Both the position numbers and the translations under genes were made by a program. From NCBI RefSeq assembly GCF_020882245.1, contig NC_083599.1, forward strand, positions 75,375,745 through 75,439,744: a stretch of 64,000 nucleotides of DNA, given 5' to 3'. This DNA is from Rhopalosiphum padi. Its lineage: Eukaryota; Arthropoda; Insecta; Hemiptera; Aphididae. The stretch's first letter is position 1. Every line of letters begins with the position of its first letter. The notes beneath the pieces were generated by a model. It was not told the origin of the DNA, did not search any database, and saw nothing but the letters and a program-made list of their open reading frames with translations. Positions 63,709 to 64,000 of this stretch are shown in pieces.

Positions 63709-64000
63709 CTTGAATTACAAATTTACAAATATTATTTATTAAAAAATTTAGAATTAACTATGTAGATATGTTAAGAGGATTTAAACATTGTTGTACAAAC
63801 TAGCAAACTATAAATAAATACAGTACTGTAATAATATATTGTATTGTTGAAGATATTTTTCCGTCGCCCAAGTCAACATTTAAAACAAATAAGATAGATA
63901 AATAGGTACCTAGAATTTATAATGTATTATTATAATTAAGTTTGAGGACTTCTAGTTCTAAAAATCACTAAATAGTGAATATGAAAGTCTAATGTCTTTA

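Larger units (their letters stand above)
59937..64000 (-). mobile_element. hAT transposon 2 (left end present, right end beyond the window)
   Basis: CAGTGGCGTGCAGAAC at 59,937 is a typical hAT terminus, placed exactly where the protease-like frame breaks. The interior carries a multi-exon ZMYM1/TTF-finger type hAT transposase on the minus strand that is still running at the window's right side. The 8-bp target duplication (TTGCCCGT expected) cannot be checked because the other end is not here. Noncoding 59,937-60,152 is the subterminal region. Confidence 0.8.

Noticed and set aside
1..64000. CRISPR arrays, bacterial operons, tRNA or rRNA genes
   Set aside because: No regularly spaced repeats with unique spacers, no ribosome-binding-site context, and no cloverleaf or rRNA motif noticed on reading; introns and transposon types show a eukaryote.

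Overview
The window looks like a repeat-dense stretch of an insect nuclear genome, most likely an aphid. The inference rests on the strong A+T bias, introns of about 60-80 bp with gt/ag borders, arthropod-type TCAGT initiators, and the mix of piggyBac, hAT, Harbinger, Tigger, mariner and Polinton/adintovirus-like genes. I recognise no ordinary host gene, and no tRNA, rRNA or CRISPR array. Almost everything is mobile or virus-derived, and much of it is nested.

Layout. 1-1,229 holds the end of a virus-like element: the tail of a ~124-aa gene and a convergent ~100-aa gene with its leader. Then come three piggyBac elements in TTAA sites: 1,234-6,572 (a Tigger element sits inside its transposase), 6,733-12,072 (a hAT element sits inside it) and 12,622-15,478 (the transposase looks intact). 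16,108 to about 19,290 is a decayed pogo/Tigger-like element and 19,640-20,300 a piggyBac scrap. 20.3-38.5 kb carries two decayed, divergent protein-primed-type family B DNA polymerase genes in the same orientation, with a small acidic-protein gene between them. An 8-kb Harbinger element lies between the second polymerase's promoter and its first coding exon; a Sola-like element lies in a Harbinger intron; a mariner element splits the polymerase right after its motif C. 38.85-40.3 kb is a truncated LTR retroelement. 41.1-44.1 kb is a fourth piggyBac and 45.2-49.2 kb a second Sola-like element.

49.9-59.9 kb is the most complete Polinton/adintovirus-like block: the ~124-aa gene, two copies of the ~100-aa gene, a 163-aa conserved unknown, a coiled-coil protein, a chromodomain integrase (split by a second Tigger-like element), a DUF8207-type protein, a packaging ATPase with one stop codon, and a divergent gene joining a parvovirus-type phospholipase A2 domain to an adenovirus-pX-like hydrophobic/basic tail. 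After it comes a fragment resembling an adenain-type protease, cut off by the hAT element that fills the window to 64,000. No major capsid gene was found.

How the parts fit. The polymerases, integrase, ATPase, protease fragment and PLA2/pX protein are the expected functions of a Maverick/Polinton or adintovirus (replication, integration, packaging, maturation, membrane penetration). Most carry breaks, so these are endogenous remnants. Several younger DNA transposons still have open transposase genes and matching ends, so the insertion order can be read from the nesting.
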